A DNA stretch of 64,000 nt from Paraglaciecola arctica BSs20135 (GTDB taxonomy: Bacteria > Pseudomonadota > Gammaproteobacteria > Enterobacterales > Alteromonadaceae): positions 1 through 64,000 of the forward strand of contig NZ_BAEO01000047.1 of assembly GCF_000314995.1 (NCBI RefSeq). The letters run 5' to 3'. The position numbers were made by a program, and so were the translations under genes. The notes beneath the pieces were generated by a model, which searched no databases, was not told the origin of the DNA, and worked only from the letters and a program-made list of their open reading frames with translations. Positions 17,543 to 25,522 of this stretch are shown piece by piece (the first letter of the stretch is position 1; each line of letters begins with the position of its first letter).

Positions 17543-18097
17543 ATGACAACATTAACTATTCACACTATTGACTCAGCACCTGAAGCTAGCAAGCCACTTT
17601 TAGAAGGTTCAGTAAAAGCGTTTGGTATGCTTCCTAACCTACATGGCGTATTGGCCAGTTCACCACAAACCCTTGATGCTTACCAAAAATTACACCAGTT
17701 GTTTATGGATACTTCATTTAATGCTGAAGAGCTAACAGTTGTTTGGCAGGGTATAAATGTTGAACATGCTTGCCATTATTGTGTACCTGCTCACACCGGT
17801 ATTGCCCACTCTATGAAAGTTGATCCTGCGCTAACAGAAGCATTACGTAACGAACAGCCTATGCCTAACGCAAAACTACAAGCACTTTACGATACCACTC
17901 TTATTATTGTGCGTAATCGTGGGCATCTTACTCAAGCAGAATTAGACAACTTTTATGCTGCAGGTTACGGCGAGCAACAAGTCTTAGAAATTATTCTAGG
18001 CTTGTCTCAAAAAATCATCAGTAACTACACTAACCATATTGGTAATACGCCAGTAGATGCGCCATTTGAAAAGTTTGCTTGGTCTAAAAAAGCGTAA
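17543..18097 (+). CDS. AhpD-like carboxymuconolactone decarboxylase family protein
   Basis: A 184-residue all-helical protein of the CMD/AhpD superfamily. The active-site motif is ACHYCVPAHTGIA, with Cys77, Cys80 and His84 in the CxxC-x3-H pattern of alkylhydroperoxidase AhpD. Such proteins reduce peroxides or act as thiol-dependent reductants; true decarboxylases lack this Cys pair. It starts with ATG 17543 behind AAGGA. It lies behind two TetR operators and upstream of a DsbA/FrnE-like thiol oxidoreductase, so a role in oxidant or electrophile defence is likely. The substrate cannot be told from sequence. Confidence 0.85.
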   Translation: MTTLTIHTIDSAPEASKPLLEGSVKAFGMLPNLHGVLASSPQTLDAYQKLHQLFMDTSFNAEELTVVWQGINVEHACHYCVPAHTGIAHSMKVDPALTEALRNEQPMPNAKLQALYDTTLIIVRNRGHLTQAELDNFYAAGYGEQQVLEIILGLSQKIISNYTNHIGNTPVDAPFEKFAWSKKA

Positions 18098-18116
18098 TTA
18101 ATCATTAACTAAAATG

Positions 18117-18139
18117 TGATCCTACATACAGTGGGATCA
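18117..18139 (+). terminator. Weak hairpin between AhpD-like and FrnE-like genes
   Basis: TGATCC (18117-18122) pairs with GGATCA (18134-18139), followed by a T-rich stretch. It may partly end the upstream transcript. The stem is short, so read-through to the next gene is expected. Confidence 0.35.
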
Positions 18140-18179
18140 TCATTTATATTTTTCACCTAGTTTTTTTTGGAGGATTTAT

Positions 18180-18827
18180 ATGCCAAACAAACTCAAAATA
18201 GACATTATCTCGGACGTAGTTTGTCCCTGGTGCATCATCGGTTACAGAAATTTGCAACAAGCGATCACTGAGTTGGGCGTGCAAGACCAAGTTGAAATCG
18301 AATGGCAACCATTTGAACTTAATCCAGATATGCCGCCAGAAGGTGAAAATTTACGAGAACATTCAGCCAGAAAATACGGTTCCACACCTGAAAGCAGTGC
18401 TCGTTTTAGGCAAGAAATGAGTCAACGGGGTAATGATGTTGACTTTAGTTTTGACTACTTTGACAGTATGAAAATAGTCAATACAAGGCAAGCCCATATC
18501 TTATTGGAATACGCTAAAGACTTTAACTTACAAACGGCACTAAAATTACGACTGTTTTCTGCCTTTTTTACGGAACATAAAGATATATCAGACCGCAACG
18601 TTTTAGCACAAGAAATTGCAGCAGTGGGTCTAGATGTTAATGCAGCCATGTCGAGATTAGAAAGTGATAGCGCTTTTAGCGACGTTCAGGAAAAAGAAAC
18701 ACAATGGCATCACTTAGGTGTGTCGTCAGTACCCACAGTGGTAATCAATAAAACCACTGGGATCTCTGGCGCACAACCGGTCGAGGCATTTAAAGAATTT
18801 ATTGCTGCTGAATTGCAGATTAGTTAG
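18180..18827 (+). CDS. DsbA/FrnE-family thiol oxidoreductase
   Basis: A 215-residue cytoplasmic thioredoxin-fold protein with CPWC active site (Cys15-Cys18) after the first beta strand (DIISDVVCPWC) and the cis-proline loop VSSVPTVVINKT near residue 180. The sequence fits the FrnE branch of DsbA-like proteins, linked in other bacteria to polyketide biosynthesis and oxidative-stress tolerance. It lacks a signal peptide. A strong ribosome site (GGAGG) precedes ATG 18180. It follows the AhpD-like gene under the same TetR control, making a two-enzyme thiol module. The exact substrate is unknown. Confidence 0.85.
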   Translation: MPNKLKIDIISDVVCPWCIIGYRNLQQAITELGVQDQVEIEWQPFELNPDMPPEGENLREHSARKYGSTPESSARFRQEMSQRGNDVDFSFDYFDSMKIVNTRQAHILLEYAKDFNLQTALKLRLFSAFFTEHKDISDRNVLAQEIAAVGLDVNAAMSRLESDSAFSDVQEKETQWHHLGVSSVPTVVINKTTGISGAQPVEAFKEFIAAELQIS

Positions 18828-18853
18828 ATGCCTTCAGCTAATGTGATTAAAGT

Positions 18854-19615
18854 TTAAAGCAAAGCTGGCACACCGCTATGAAATCTAAACTCAGTGTCTT
18901 CAGTCAAAATAAGGGCTGTTTCTTTTTCAGCAAAAAGCGTCACTCTCTCGGTGATATCTTGCTGCGACACTTTTTCAGCTAAACCTAAATAGTCTTGAAA
19001 ATGCCTAGCTTCAGAACGTAGTAAAGAGGTGTAGAATTTTTCTAATTCGTCATCTAAATGTGGTGCTAACTTAGCAAAACGTTCACAAGATCGCGCTTCT
19101 ATGTAGGCACCACATATTAGCGTATCACTGAGTTTGGCAGGTTCGTGAGTACGCACATGTTTCATCATGCTTCTGGCATAACGCGATGCAGTTAGATTGT
19201 CGTAAGTCACTCCCCTACTCTGCATAATTTCCCACACCTGCTGAAAATGATGTAATTCTTCTTTGATCAACAACACCATTTTACTGATCAGTTCGTCACC
19301 ATGTGCAAAGTCAGACTTGCTGATCAACTTCTTTGATAGGTTAATATAATTGCTGAAGTCGCCAACACCCACTTTACGATAAACAAAATCTTCGTAAGGT
19401 TTTAACCATGCAAGTAATGCATCACCACTTGATTTATCTACCGCATAACGACGCAATAACAACATAGCGGTTTGCGCAGCTTTAAGTTCACAATTAGCGT
19501 GATCAATGAGCAGCGTTGGCTGATTTTCTGGTTTAATTGCTTCTTCTATCCAGCGTTTTGGGGTTTCACATTGGAGGAAAGCGTTTATTGGTTGTAATAG
19601 TTGTTCGGTGCTCAT
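18854..19615 (-). CDS. miaE: tRNA-(ms2io6A)-hydroxylase
   Basis: A 253-residue ferritin-like di-iron monooxygenase that hydroxylates the isopentenyl group of ms2i6A37 in tRNA. The metal ligands are visible as Glu43 (NCEL), Glu120-x2-His123 (EELHHF), Glu173 (IEARSCERF) and Glu202-x2-His205 (SEARHF). The length is normal for MiaE. It is convergent with the FrnE-like gene. Downstream in map order a diverged fragment of a second miaE lies at 20441-20512, beyond a toxin-antitoxin pair. The assignment is firm. Confidence 0.92.
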   Translation of the reverse strand: MSTEQLLQPINAFLQCETPKRWIEEAIKPENQPTLLIDHANCELKAAQTAMLLLRRYAVDKSSGDALLAWLKPYEDFVYRKVGVGDFSNYINLSKKLISKSDFAHGDELISKMVLLIKEELHHFQQVWEIMQSRGVTYDNLTASRYARSMMKHVRTHEPAKLSDTLICGAYIEARSCERFAKLAPHLDDELEKFYTSLLRSEARHFQDYLGLAEKVSQQDITERVTLFAEKETALILTEDTEFRFHSGVPALL

Positions 19616-19690
19616 TATTTAATAAATTCGTTTCTTTTGAAAATTTAGGTAGTATTTTCTACTACTAGAAAGCAAGCTACTTGTTGTCTA

Positions 19691-19975
19691 TTAACTCAGA
19701 GCTCGCATTACCGCTTGAGGTTCTTTGGCTACAACATTTAAAAGGGCCAAAGCTGGACCATGTGGATTGCGATCACCTCTTTCCCAATGCCGGAGTGTAG
19801 AAACACTGATACAAAATTTTGATGCAAACTCCATCTGGGTTAAGCCCAGTCCGTGGCGTATCTCCGCAACATCAACATGAGGCGGTCTGTGCGTCTTCGC
19901 CGCAACTTTTTTTCCCTCATTGAGCTCTATAGCCTCTTGAAGTCCCTGAGCGATACTTTCATATGCATTAGTCAT
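19691..19975 (-). CDS. HigA-like antitoxin, XRE/YiaG-type HTH
   Basis: A 94-residue antitoxin with a C-terminal helix-turn-helix: AEIRHGLGLTQMEFASKFCISVSTLRHWERGDRNPHGPA, the pattern of the COG2944 family, followed by ALLNVVAKEPQAVMRAL. The start at 19975 (MTNAYESIAQGLQEA) overlaps the toxin stop by eight bases; the longer frame reading back to 20071 would lie inside the toxin. The toxin-first order is that of HigBA-like and RelE/COG4737 systems. It should neutralise the toxin and repress the shared promoter. Confidence 0.85.
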   Translation of the reverse strand: MTNAYESIAQGLQEAIELNEGKKVAAKTHRPPHVDVAEIRHGLGLTQMEFASKFCISVSTLRHWERGDRNPHGPALALLNVVAKEPQAVMRALS

Positions 19976-20315
19976 GATTATTCTCCAGTGCTTTTGTAAC
20001 AAGAATGGCAACCAGCTTGCCAAGTGCATTTCTGTTAGCTTTTGACAAATTTGCGCGCTCGTTCTTTCCAAACATGGTCAAAAGATATAATGGGATCCGT
20101 TCATTATGGTAGTAATAGATAACTCTAACACCACCACTTTTTCCTTTATTTCCTCTACTCCAACGTAGCTTACGAATACCTCCTGTATCTTCCATAATGT
20201 CTCCCGCTTTAGGGTGCTCAGAAAGGTAGTCGATTACATCTTTGCGCTCTGATTCACTTAATAATGAATCAGCGCGTTTCATGTATTCTGGTAGTTCAGT
20301 TATTGTCGTAAGCAT
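19968..20315 (-). CDS. HigB/RelE-like toxin
   Basis: A 115-residue toxin of the RelE/HigB-like COG4737 family: TTITELPEYMKRAD, GDIMEDTGGIRKLRWSRG, KSGGVRVIYYYHN, IPLYLLTMFGKNERANLSKA. Homologues are mRNA interferases that act with the ribosome. ATG 20315 gives the usual family start (MLTTITELP); ATG 20333 would add six residues. It is followed, with an eight-base overlap, by its antitoxin. The pair sits between miaE and a fragment of a second miaE, beside a collapsed sugar-catabolism region, so it may have arrived by insertion. Confidence 0.85.
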   Translation of the reverse strand: MLTTITELPEYMKRADSLLSESERKDVIDYLSEHPKAGDIMEDTGGIRKLRWSRGNKGKSGGVRVIYYYHNERIPLYLLTMFGKNERANLSKANRNALGKLVAILVTKALENNHD

Positions 20316-20440
20316 TGAATGATTATAATCCATTGGATTACTTTAATCAAAGAGTTGTATCTACACTGCACATAAATAAATCAACTATAAAACCTAAGAT
20401 TCATAAATCAATAAAAGTAAATATCAGTTGCACACCTATG

Positions 20441-20512
20441 TCTTCAGCTCACAATTAGCGTGATCAATGAGCAGAGTTGCTAGGTTTTCGGGTTTAATGG
20501 CTCATCAATCCA
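20441..20512 (-). pseudogene. Fragment of a second, diverged miaE
   Basis: On the minus strand this reads IKPENLATLLIDHANCELKT and then a stop, almost the same as residues about 28-47 of the intact MiaE (IKPENQPTLLIDHANCELKA). At DNA level 26 bases (20449-20474) are identical to 19488-19513 while flanks differ at many mainly synonymous positions. It is therefore not a fresh copy. The rest of the gene is missing on both sides. Confidence 0.75.
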
Positions 20513-21673
20513 ACTACGGGTGATCTTGATTTAAATAATCCAGGCATTGCCCATGACATTGCCAACCCCAATGATCCAAAAACTGCATTTGGTTACATTG
20601 CAGCAGCGTTAAACATTCGCAAAGAAAATTACACTCAGGCGTTTACAGTGCAGTCTTGCGACAATATTCAGCACAATGGAGCAGTTACACGTAAAATGTT
20701 ACTGACCTTTGCCAAACAACAAGATCCTCAGTTAAGCCAATGGATTGTACGGCATGTTGAGTTTCCAAATGCCATGGTTGACCGAATCCCCCCCGTCACC
20801 ACAAAAGCGGATATTGACCATGTTGAACAAACTTTTGGCCTAAAGGATGAGTGGCCAATTACTTGTGAGTCATTTTCACAATGGGTAATTGAAGATAACT
20901 TTAGTAACGGTCGCCCTAACTGGGATTTAGCGGGTGCGCAATTTGTAACTGACGTAACACCCTACGAAAAAACGAAGATCCGCCTATTAAACGCCGGCCA
21001 TTCAGCCTTAGGTTTATTAGGATCAATTCATGGTTATGCAACCATAGATGAAACCGTATTTGACAAGGACTTTTCTGAATATCTACGTGCATTTATGGAC
21101 TTAAAGGTGACGCCCTTATTAGATAAATTAGATGGCATTGATTTAAATCATTACAAAGACACCTTAATTGAACGTTTTTCTAATCCGAATATTAAAGACA
21201 GTATGGCGCGCATTTGTTCAGAAAGCTCAGCCAAATTACCGAAGTTTTTAATTACCACCATTCACGAAAACTTAGCTGCAGACCGTGATTGCTCGCTAGC
21301 TGCTTTAGTCATTGCAACTTGGTGTTTATACAGTGATAAACAAATAATGAAAATCACTCTAGAACAAAACCTAGAATTTATTGCTGCTAAAACCAATACA
21401 CCATATATGTGCGTTACCAAAGGTTCTCATGGTGCATTATTAAAAATTAATGATAAAAATTATTATAATTCAGGCTACCTAATTAAGGTACTTGATACAG
21501 TGGGAGCTGGAGACTCATTTTTAGGCTCATTAATCTACCAACTCTGCACTTCAACCAATGCCCAATACGCAGTTGATTTTGCTTGTGCTGTGGGTGCTAT
21601 GGTGGCACAACACAATGGTGCGACACCTGAATTGTTTATTGCAGATATTGAACAGTTTATAAACCCTGTTTAA
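20513..21673 (+). pseudogene. Chimeric remnant: mannitol 2-dehydrogenase fused to PfkB sugar kinase
   Basis: One open frame joins two truncated genes. From about 20519 it reads as the middle of a polyol-specific long-chain dehydrogenase (GDLDLNNPGIAHDIANP, FTVQSCDNIQHNGAVTRK). The catalytic Lys-x4-Asn-x2-His is present (KIRLLNAGH, residues 110-118 counted from GTG 20648). This runs to ALVIATWCLYS, near 21335. It then switches to the C-terminal third of a PfkB kinase (YMCVTKGSHGALL, LDTVGAGDSFLGS, with GAGD at 286-289). The NAD-binding N-terminus of the dehydrogenase and the substrate-binding half of the kinase are gone. In mannitol operons these enzymes act in sequence (mannitol to fructose to fructose phosphate), so an internal deletion probably fused them. 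It should be inactive. Confidence 0.8.
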
Positions 21674-21693
21674 TCATGTATACCTGAAAAATA

Positions 21694-21816
21694 TTAATGT
21701 TTAATTGCTTGGGTTTCTGGGAGCAACTCAGAACTGAAAATTTCTCTAACATATTGATGGTCGAATTCAGGGGTGAAATCTAAAATGGCATTTATAAATT
21801 CGTCGGTTGAATAAAG
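21694..21816 (-). pseudogene. Small unidentified coding remnant
   Basis: On the minus strand 40 codons read like a natural protein end: LYSTDEFINAILDFTPEFDH, then QYVREIFSSELLPETQAIKH and a stop. A stop codon immediately upstream removes any start. I do not recognise the family. It lies beside the dehydrogenase-kinase remnant and may be another piece of the lost gene set. Confidence 0.4.
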
Positions 21817-21839
21817 TTAATTTGCGACTAAATGCCAAA

Positions 21840-22517
21840 CTAAGGTTTACGCCCCAGAAAAATAGTATGCCGACTGCCCTTTCCTGGACGCGCGCGCACA
21901 ACGCGATCTTCGGCTTTGAAACCAGCCTTTTTTAAGCGCAGAGTAAACTGGTGATCAGGGCCTGCTGACCATATGGCCACCATGCCTTTAGGCCTCAGTG
22001 TTTTATATATATATTCCAAACCTTGAGGCGAATAAATACTGCTGTTGTCTTTTTGAGTCAAGCCCTCGGGGCCATTGTCCACATCCAATAAGATGGCATC
22101 GAAGGTGGGTTTTCTAATCTTCAATAGTGCTCTTACATCACCAATATGTACCTTTGTTCGAGGATCTTCGAGAGGGTTTTTAGCGCAGTTACCTAGCGGT
22201 CCTTGGTTCCAAACGACCACTTCAGGAATAAGTTCTGCCACTGTAACTTGAGAGTTTGCACTCACCGCTTTTAGCGCCGCTGCCAGTGTATACCCCATAC
22301 CTAAACCACCGACTAATACTTGTGCATTGTCTGTAAAGTGAAGATGAGCACAGCCTAGTTCTGCCAGCACTTTTTCTGAGTTGAACAAACGGCTATTCAT
22401 TAATTCACCGCGTATACCCGACAAACGAATGGAAAATTCATCGCCGCGCTGAGAAAACTTTAATTCACCACCATTATTGGGAATTTGTGCGCTGCCAAGT
22501 TGGGTCCATGGGATCAT
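21840..22517 (-). CDS. Spermidine synthase-like SAM-binding protein
   Basis: A 225-residue protein of the spermidine/spermine-synthase-like group. The Rossmann motif is VLVGGLGMGYTLAAAL near residue 66, followed by VTVAELIPEVVVWN, KVHIGDVRALL and FDAILLDVDNGPEGL. It is shorter than classical SpeE (about 280-290), lacks the N-terminal beta-barrel domain and ends in HTIFLGRKP. Many such stand-alone proteins have no proven aminopropyl transfer. ATG 22517 (MIPWTQLGSAQI) begins the conserved part; the longer frame has no ribosome site. It is probably monocistronic. Family fold is secure, reaction is not. Confidence 0.75.
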   Translation of the reverse strand: MIPWTQLGSAQIPNNGGELKFSQRGDEFSIRLSGIRGELMNSRLFNSEKVLAELGCAHLHFTDNAQVLVGGLGMGYTLAAALKAVSANSQVTVAELIPEVVVWNQGPLGNCAKNPLEDPRTKVHIGDVRALLKIRKPTFDAILLDVDNGPEGLTQKDNSSIYSPQGLEYIYKTLRPKGMVAIWSAGPDHQFTLRLKKAGFKAEDRVVRARPGKGSRHTIFLGRKP

Positions 22518-22638
22518 AATACTGCCTAATGAATATGTGTAAAAATAACCAGAATTCAATCTAAGCACTCTGGTTATATAGAATTTTAGCCGCAAACTTT
22601 ACCATAATTAACACGGCAAACATTACACATTGTAAGAG

Positions 22639-22674
22639 ACATAAGAATAAGTCAAAAATGGCATATTCTTATGT
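22639..22674. repeat. 11-bp inverted repeat
   Basis: ACATAAGAATA (22639-22649) and TATTCTTATGT (22664-22674) are perfect inverted copies with a 14-base loop, in the 239-base gap between two minus-strand genes. A second small palindrome (GTTGTTA-G-TAACAAC) follows at 22673-22687. There is no U-tract, so a structured leader or operator for the downstream spermidine synthase-like gene is as likely as a terminator of the VOC gene. Confidence 0.45.
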
Positions 22675-22756
22675 TGTTAGTAACAACCAAATATCTTTAT
22701 CCCAAGAAACAATCAGTGCTGCCAATTCAAGATCTGCCACTATCAAGAAGGGCTAT

Positions 22757-23257
22757 CTAATACGCTCCAGCAGCATAGGTAAGTTCATAGCTATGGCTAT
22801 ATATTTCCAAGATATTACCAAAAGGGTCTTCCATATAAATCATGCGATAAGGTTTTTCACCTGGGTAGTAATAACGTGGTGCTTTCATGCGTTTTTTACC
22901 GCCAGCAGCGACAATTTTATCGGCTAAACCCTCTACATCAGGATCTTGAACACAGAAATGGAAGACGCCTGTTTTCCAATATTCGAAGTTATCCTCAGGA
23001 TTTTCTTGTCCCTTAAATTCAAATAATTCAACCCCGACTCTGTCTCCCGTAGACAAATGCGCTATGCGAAAATGTTCCCAACCTGCACCAAAAACATCGG
23101 TACACATTTCACCAATAGCCGAGTCATCTTCGGTGATTTCAGTGGGCTTCATAATAAGATACCAACCAAGTACCTCAGTATAAAATTTAACTGCTGCTTC
23201 CAAATCAGGTACAGAAATACCAATGTGGGAGAATGTTCGTGGATAAGTTTTGTTCAT
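22757..23257 (-). CDS. VOC family glyoxalase-like protein
   Basis: A 166-residue vicinal-oxygen-chelate protein with the two beta-alpha-beta-beta-beta modules: FSHIGISVPDLEAAVKFYTEVLGW at the start and GVFHFCVQDPDVEGLADKI later, ending in MEDPFGNILEIYSHSYEL. Metal ligands would be His12, a central Glu (VELFEF), the second-module His and the Glu of LEIYS. It may act as a lactoylglutathione lyase-like or dioxygenase-like enzyme. It is divergent from a LysR gene across 93 bases, the usual arrangement of a LysR regulator and its target. No substrate can be assigned. Confidence 0.82.
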   Translation of the reverse strand: MNKTYPRTFSHIGISVPDLEAAVKFYTEVLGWYLIMKPTEITEDDSAIGEMCTDVFGAGWEHFRIAHLSTGDRVGVELFEFKGQENPEDNFEYWKTGVFHFCVQDPDVEGLADKIVAAGGKKRMKAPRYYYPGEKPYRMIYMEDPFGNILEIYSHSYELTYAAGAY

Positions 23258-23350
23258 ATTGTTTACTCCAGTTATTTAATGATAAAAGTATACATCTCAC
23301 TTTAAAGAACATAAAATTATCAATAATTATAAATATGAGTACAAAACATA

Positions 23351-24223
23351 ATGATAAATCAAATTTGGTTAAAAACATTTTGTACTCTGGCTGATATGGG
23401 GCATTTCACACAAACGGCTGAAAAGTTGTTTATGACCCAATCAGGGGTAAGCCAGCATATTCAAAAATTAGAAAAACAGCTTGATAGTCAATTATTAGCG
23501 AGAGAAGGAAAGTCATTTTCACTGACAACTAAGGGCCAACAATTAAAACAAAAGGGGCAAATGTTACTGAGGGATGCAGAAAAGTTAGAAGCACTAATTA
23601 AGCAAGATGATCCATACAGCGGAAGAATTAAACTTGCCTCGCCTGGCAGTATTGGTTTATCTCTTTACCCTCAGTTATTAGAATTACAACAAGCCCATCC
23701 AGGCTTATGTATCGATTACACATTTGCACCCAATACTAGGATTGAACAAGACTTAGTAGATAACCAACTCGATCTAGGCTTAGTGACCGAATTGAGTAAT
23801 AGAAGTCATTTAATTTCTCAGAAAATAGCTGAAGAGCCTTTAGTTTTGGTTACCCCTGCTAGTGTTAAGTCGCTAAATTGGCAAACCTTAATTGAACTAG
23901 GTTTCATTTCTCACCCTGACGCAGCACATCATGGCAAACAATTATTAAAGGAAAATTACCCACAGTTTGAGCATGTTGAACAATTTCCACATAATGGTTT
24001 TTCAAATCAAATTAGTCTAATTTTAGAACCCGTTAGTAAAGGTCTTGGGTTTACCGTTTTACCTTTATTTGCAGCCACAACTTATCAACGACAAGATTTA
24101 ATCCAAATACATGGATTGCCTATACCTGTAAGTGAAAACCTTTATTTGTGTGCCAATAGACATGCCATTAACTCGAATAGAATTAATATGATCAAATTGA
24201 AAATAGCCGAATATTTGGCTTAA
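23351..24223 (+). CDS. LysR family transcriptional regulator
   Basis: A 290-residue LysR protein. The N-terminal winged helix is typical (WLKTFCTLADMGHFTQTAEKLFMTQSGVSQHIQKLEKQL, residues about 6-44), followed by the linker helix and a two-lobed effector domain (IKLASPGSIGLSLYPQLLELQ onward). It starts divergently from the VOC gene, so it probably binds the 93-base region between them and controls that gene. ATG 23351 begins the domain exactly. The ligand is unknown. Confidence 0.88.
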   Translation: MINQIWLKTFCTLADMGHFTQTAEKLFMTQSGVSQHIQKLEKQLDSQLLAREGKSFSLTTKGQQLKQKGQMLLRDAEKLEALIKQDDPYSGRIKLASPGSIGLSLYPQLLELQQAHPGLCIDYTFAPNTRIEQDLVDNQLDLGLVTELSNRSHLISQKIAEEPLVLVTPASVKSLNWQTLIELGFISHPDAAHHGKQLLKENYPQFEHVEQFPHNGFSNQISLILEPVSKGLGFTVLPLFAATTYQRQDLIQIHGLPIPVSENLYLCANRHAINSNRINMIKLKIAEYLA

Positions 24224-24316
24224 GTTATTTATAGTAGCGACGCACTATCTATTGGTGCGCGGTCTATGAGACCAATAATTACAGACCGATAAAATTAACA
24301 AACTCCTAACCGCAAA

Positions 24317-24706
24317 CTAATCTGCGTTTAATTGTTGTAGTATTTCACAATCTTTGATCTGCTGATTTGCACAACAATTGGCTAAAGCTTGCAGATGTAT
24401 TTCAAGTTGTTGCAACTCATATTGGGCGGTGTGGATCTGTTCAAGTTGCTGGGAAATTAAGCTATCCACTTCTGCACAAGGAGCGTTGCCATCACTTTGT
24501 ACCGCAACCAATTTTTTTATATCCGCCAGTGGCATACGTAATTCTTTACAGCGGCGAATAAAATTTAATGAGCCAATGTCTTTGGTTTGATAATAGCGGT
24601 AACCATTGTCTGCCCTCTTTGCTTCAGGCAACAAACCAATATCTTCATAATAACGAATAGTTTTAGCACTCACCCCTGTGACATTCGCTAATTGTTTTAT
24701 TTGCAT
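24317..24706 (-). CDS. MerR family metal-responsive regulator (CadR/PbrR-like)
   Basis: A 129-residue MerR protein: HTH MQIKQLANVTGVSAKTIRYYEDIGLLP, then wing RADNGYRYYQ, a dimerising helix, and a Cys-containing metal loop. The Cys of NAPCAEVD lies at the head of the dimerisation helix and CC in ALANCCANQ near the end, as in the Cd/Pb/Zn-responsive branch. It is divergent from a cation-efflux gene, with a typical long-spacer promoter between them, so it should activate that gene when a soft divalent metal binds. The precise metal cannot be read. Confidence 0.85.
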   Translation of the reverse strand: MQIKQLANVTGVSAKTIRYYEDIGLLPEAKRADNGYRYYQTKDIGSLNFIRRCKELRMPLADIKKLVAVQSDGNAPCAEVDSLISQQLEQIHTAQYELQQLEIHLQALANCCANQQIKDCEILQQLNAD

Positions 24707-24712
24707 ATGAGA

Positions 24713-24743
24713 TTGACCTTACTGTTACTGGAAGCTTTATTCT
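24713..24743 (+). promoter_or_regulatory. MerR-type promoter with 19-bp spacer
   Basis: TTGACC (24713-24718) and TATTCT (24738-24743) are 19 bases apart, the over-long spacing that MerR proteins correct by twisting DNA. An imperfect dyad fills the spacer (CTTACTGTTACTGGAAG). It would drive the cation-efflux gene 45 bases downstream. Confidence 0.75.
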
Positions 24744-24787
24744 ATCTTTAACAACCACTATCAATCTACCTTAATAACGAGAAACTC

Positions 24788-25414
24788 ATGAGTGAATGCT
24801 GCGGTGTAAATGCCCAAGACAAAGAACAACGTACCCTTTTATGGACAGTATTATTACTTAATGGTGCCATGTTTTTAGTAGAATTTATTGCCGGTTGGCT
24901 GGCACAATCGAGTGGTTTGATGGCAGATTCATTAGATATGTTGGCTGATGCCATGGTTTATATGGTTGGCTTATATGCAGTAGGAAAAGCCATACAATAC
25001 AAAGCCAAAGCAGCATTATTTAACGGTAGTTTACAATTGTTTCTTGCTGGGCTGATTTTACTGGATGTTGTACAGCGCTTAATATTTGGCAGTGAGCCAC
25101 AAACCCAAATCATGTTGTGGATTTCACTTTTAGCACTAGCAGTCAATTTATTCTGTTTTATTTTACTGTCACGTTACCGCTCTGGCGACATCAATATGCG
25201 CGCCAGTTGGATTTGTTCTCGTAACGACATGATCGCTAATGTTGGTGTAATGATATCTGCAGGCTTAGTCATATGGTTAGATTCAGCGATCCCTGATTTA
25301 GTTATCGCGATCATTATTGCTTTAGTGATAGTGCAGTCATCATTAAAAATAGTGAAAGAGTCTAGAGGCATACTCAAAGATCACAACAAGCCTAAACCTT
25401 CTTGTTGTGGTTAG
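24788..25414 (+). CDS. Cation diffusion facilitator family transporter
   Basis: A 208-residue inner-membrane protein with about six hydrophobic helices and no long C-terminal cytoplasmic domain, like small CDF proteins. The metal-site motif is seen in helix 2 (MADSLDMLADAMVYMVGL) and helix 5 (CSRNDMIANVGVMISA). Cys pairs at both ends (SECCG and SCCG) may help to bind the ion. It should export a divalent metal in exchange for protons. It is divergent from the MerR regulator and has the long-spacer promoter in front, so it is likely metal-inducible. Confidence 0.85.
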   Translation: MSECCGVNAQDKEQRTLLWTVLLLNGAMFLVEFIAGWLAQSSGLMADSLDMLADAMVYMVGLYAVGKAIQYKAKAALFNGSLQLFLAGLILLDVVQRLIFGSEPQTQIMLWISLLALAVNLFCFILLSRYRSGDINMRASWICSRNDMIANVGVMISAGLVIWLDSAIPDLVIAIIIALVIVQSSLKIVKESRGILKDHNKPKPSCCG

Positions 25415-25522
25415 AAGATTGTTATTTAGTGTAGTGCAAAAAGCTATAGTCCTATGTCGATAGGGCTATCACCTGCATACCTAAAGCTCCGCACATTGGC
25501 TGCATTACAGCGTAAACATCAA

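Noticed and set aside
22658-22927. 89-codon plus-strand frame over the VOC gene end
   Set aside because: Antisense to a well-supported VOC gene with no known motif.
24240-24285. Hairpin after the LysR gene (GGTCT/AGACC)
   Set aside because: Short stem without a T-tract; not enough to call a terminator.
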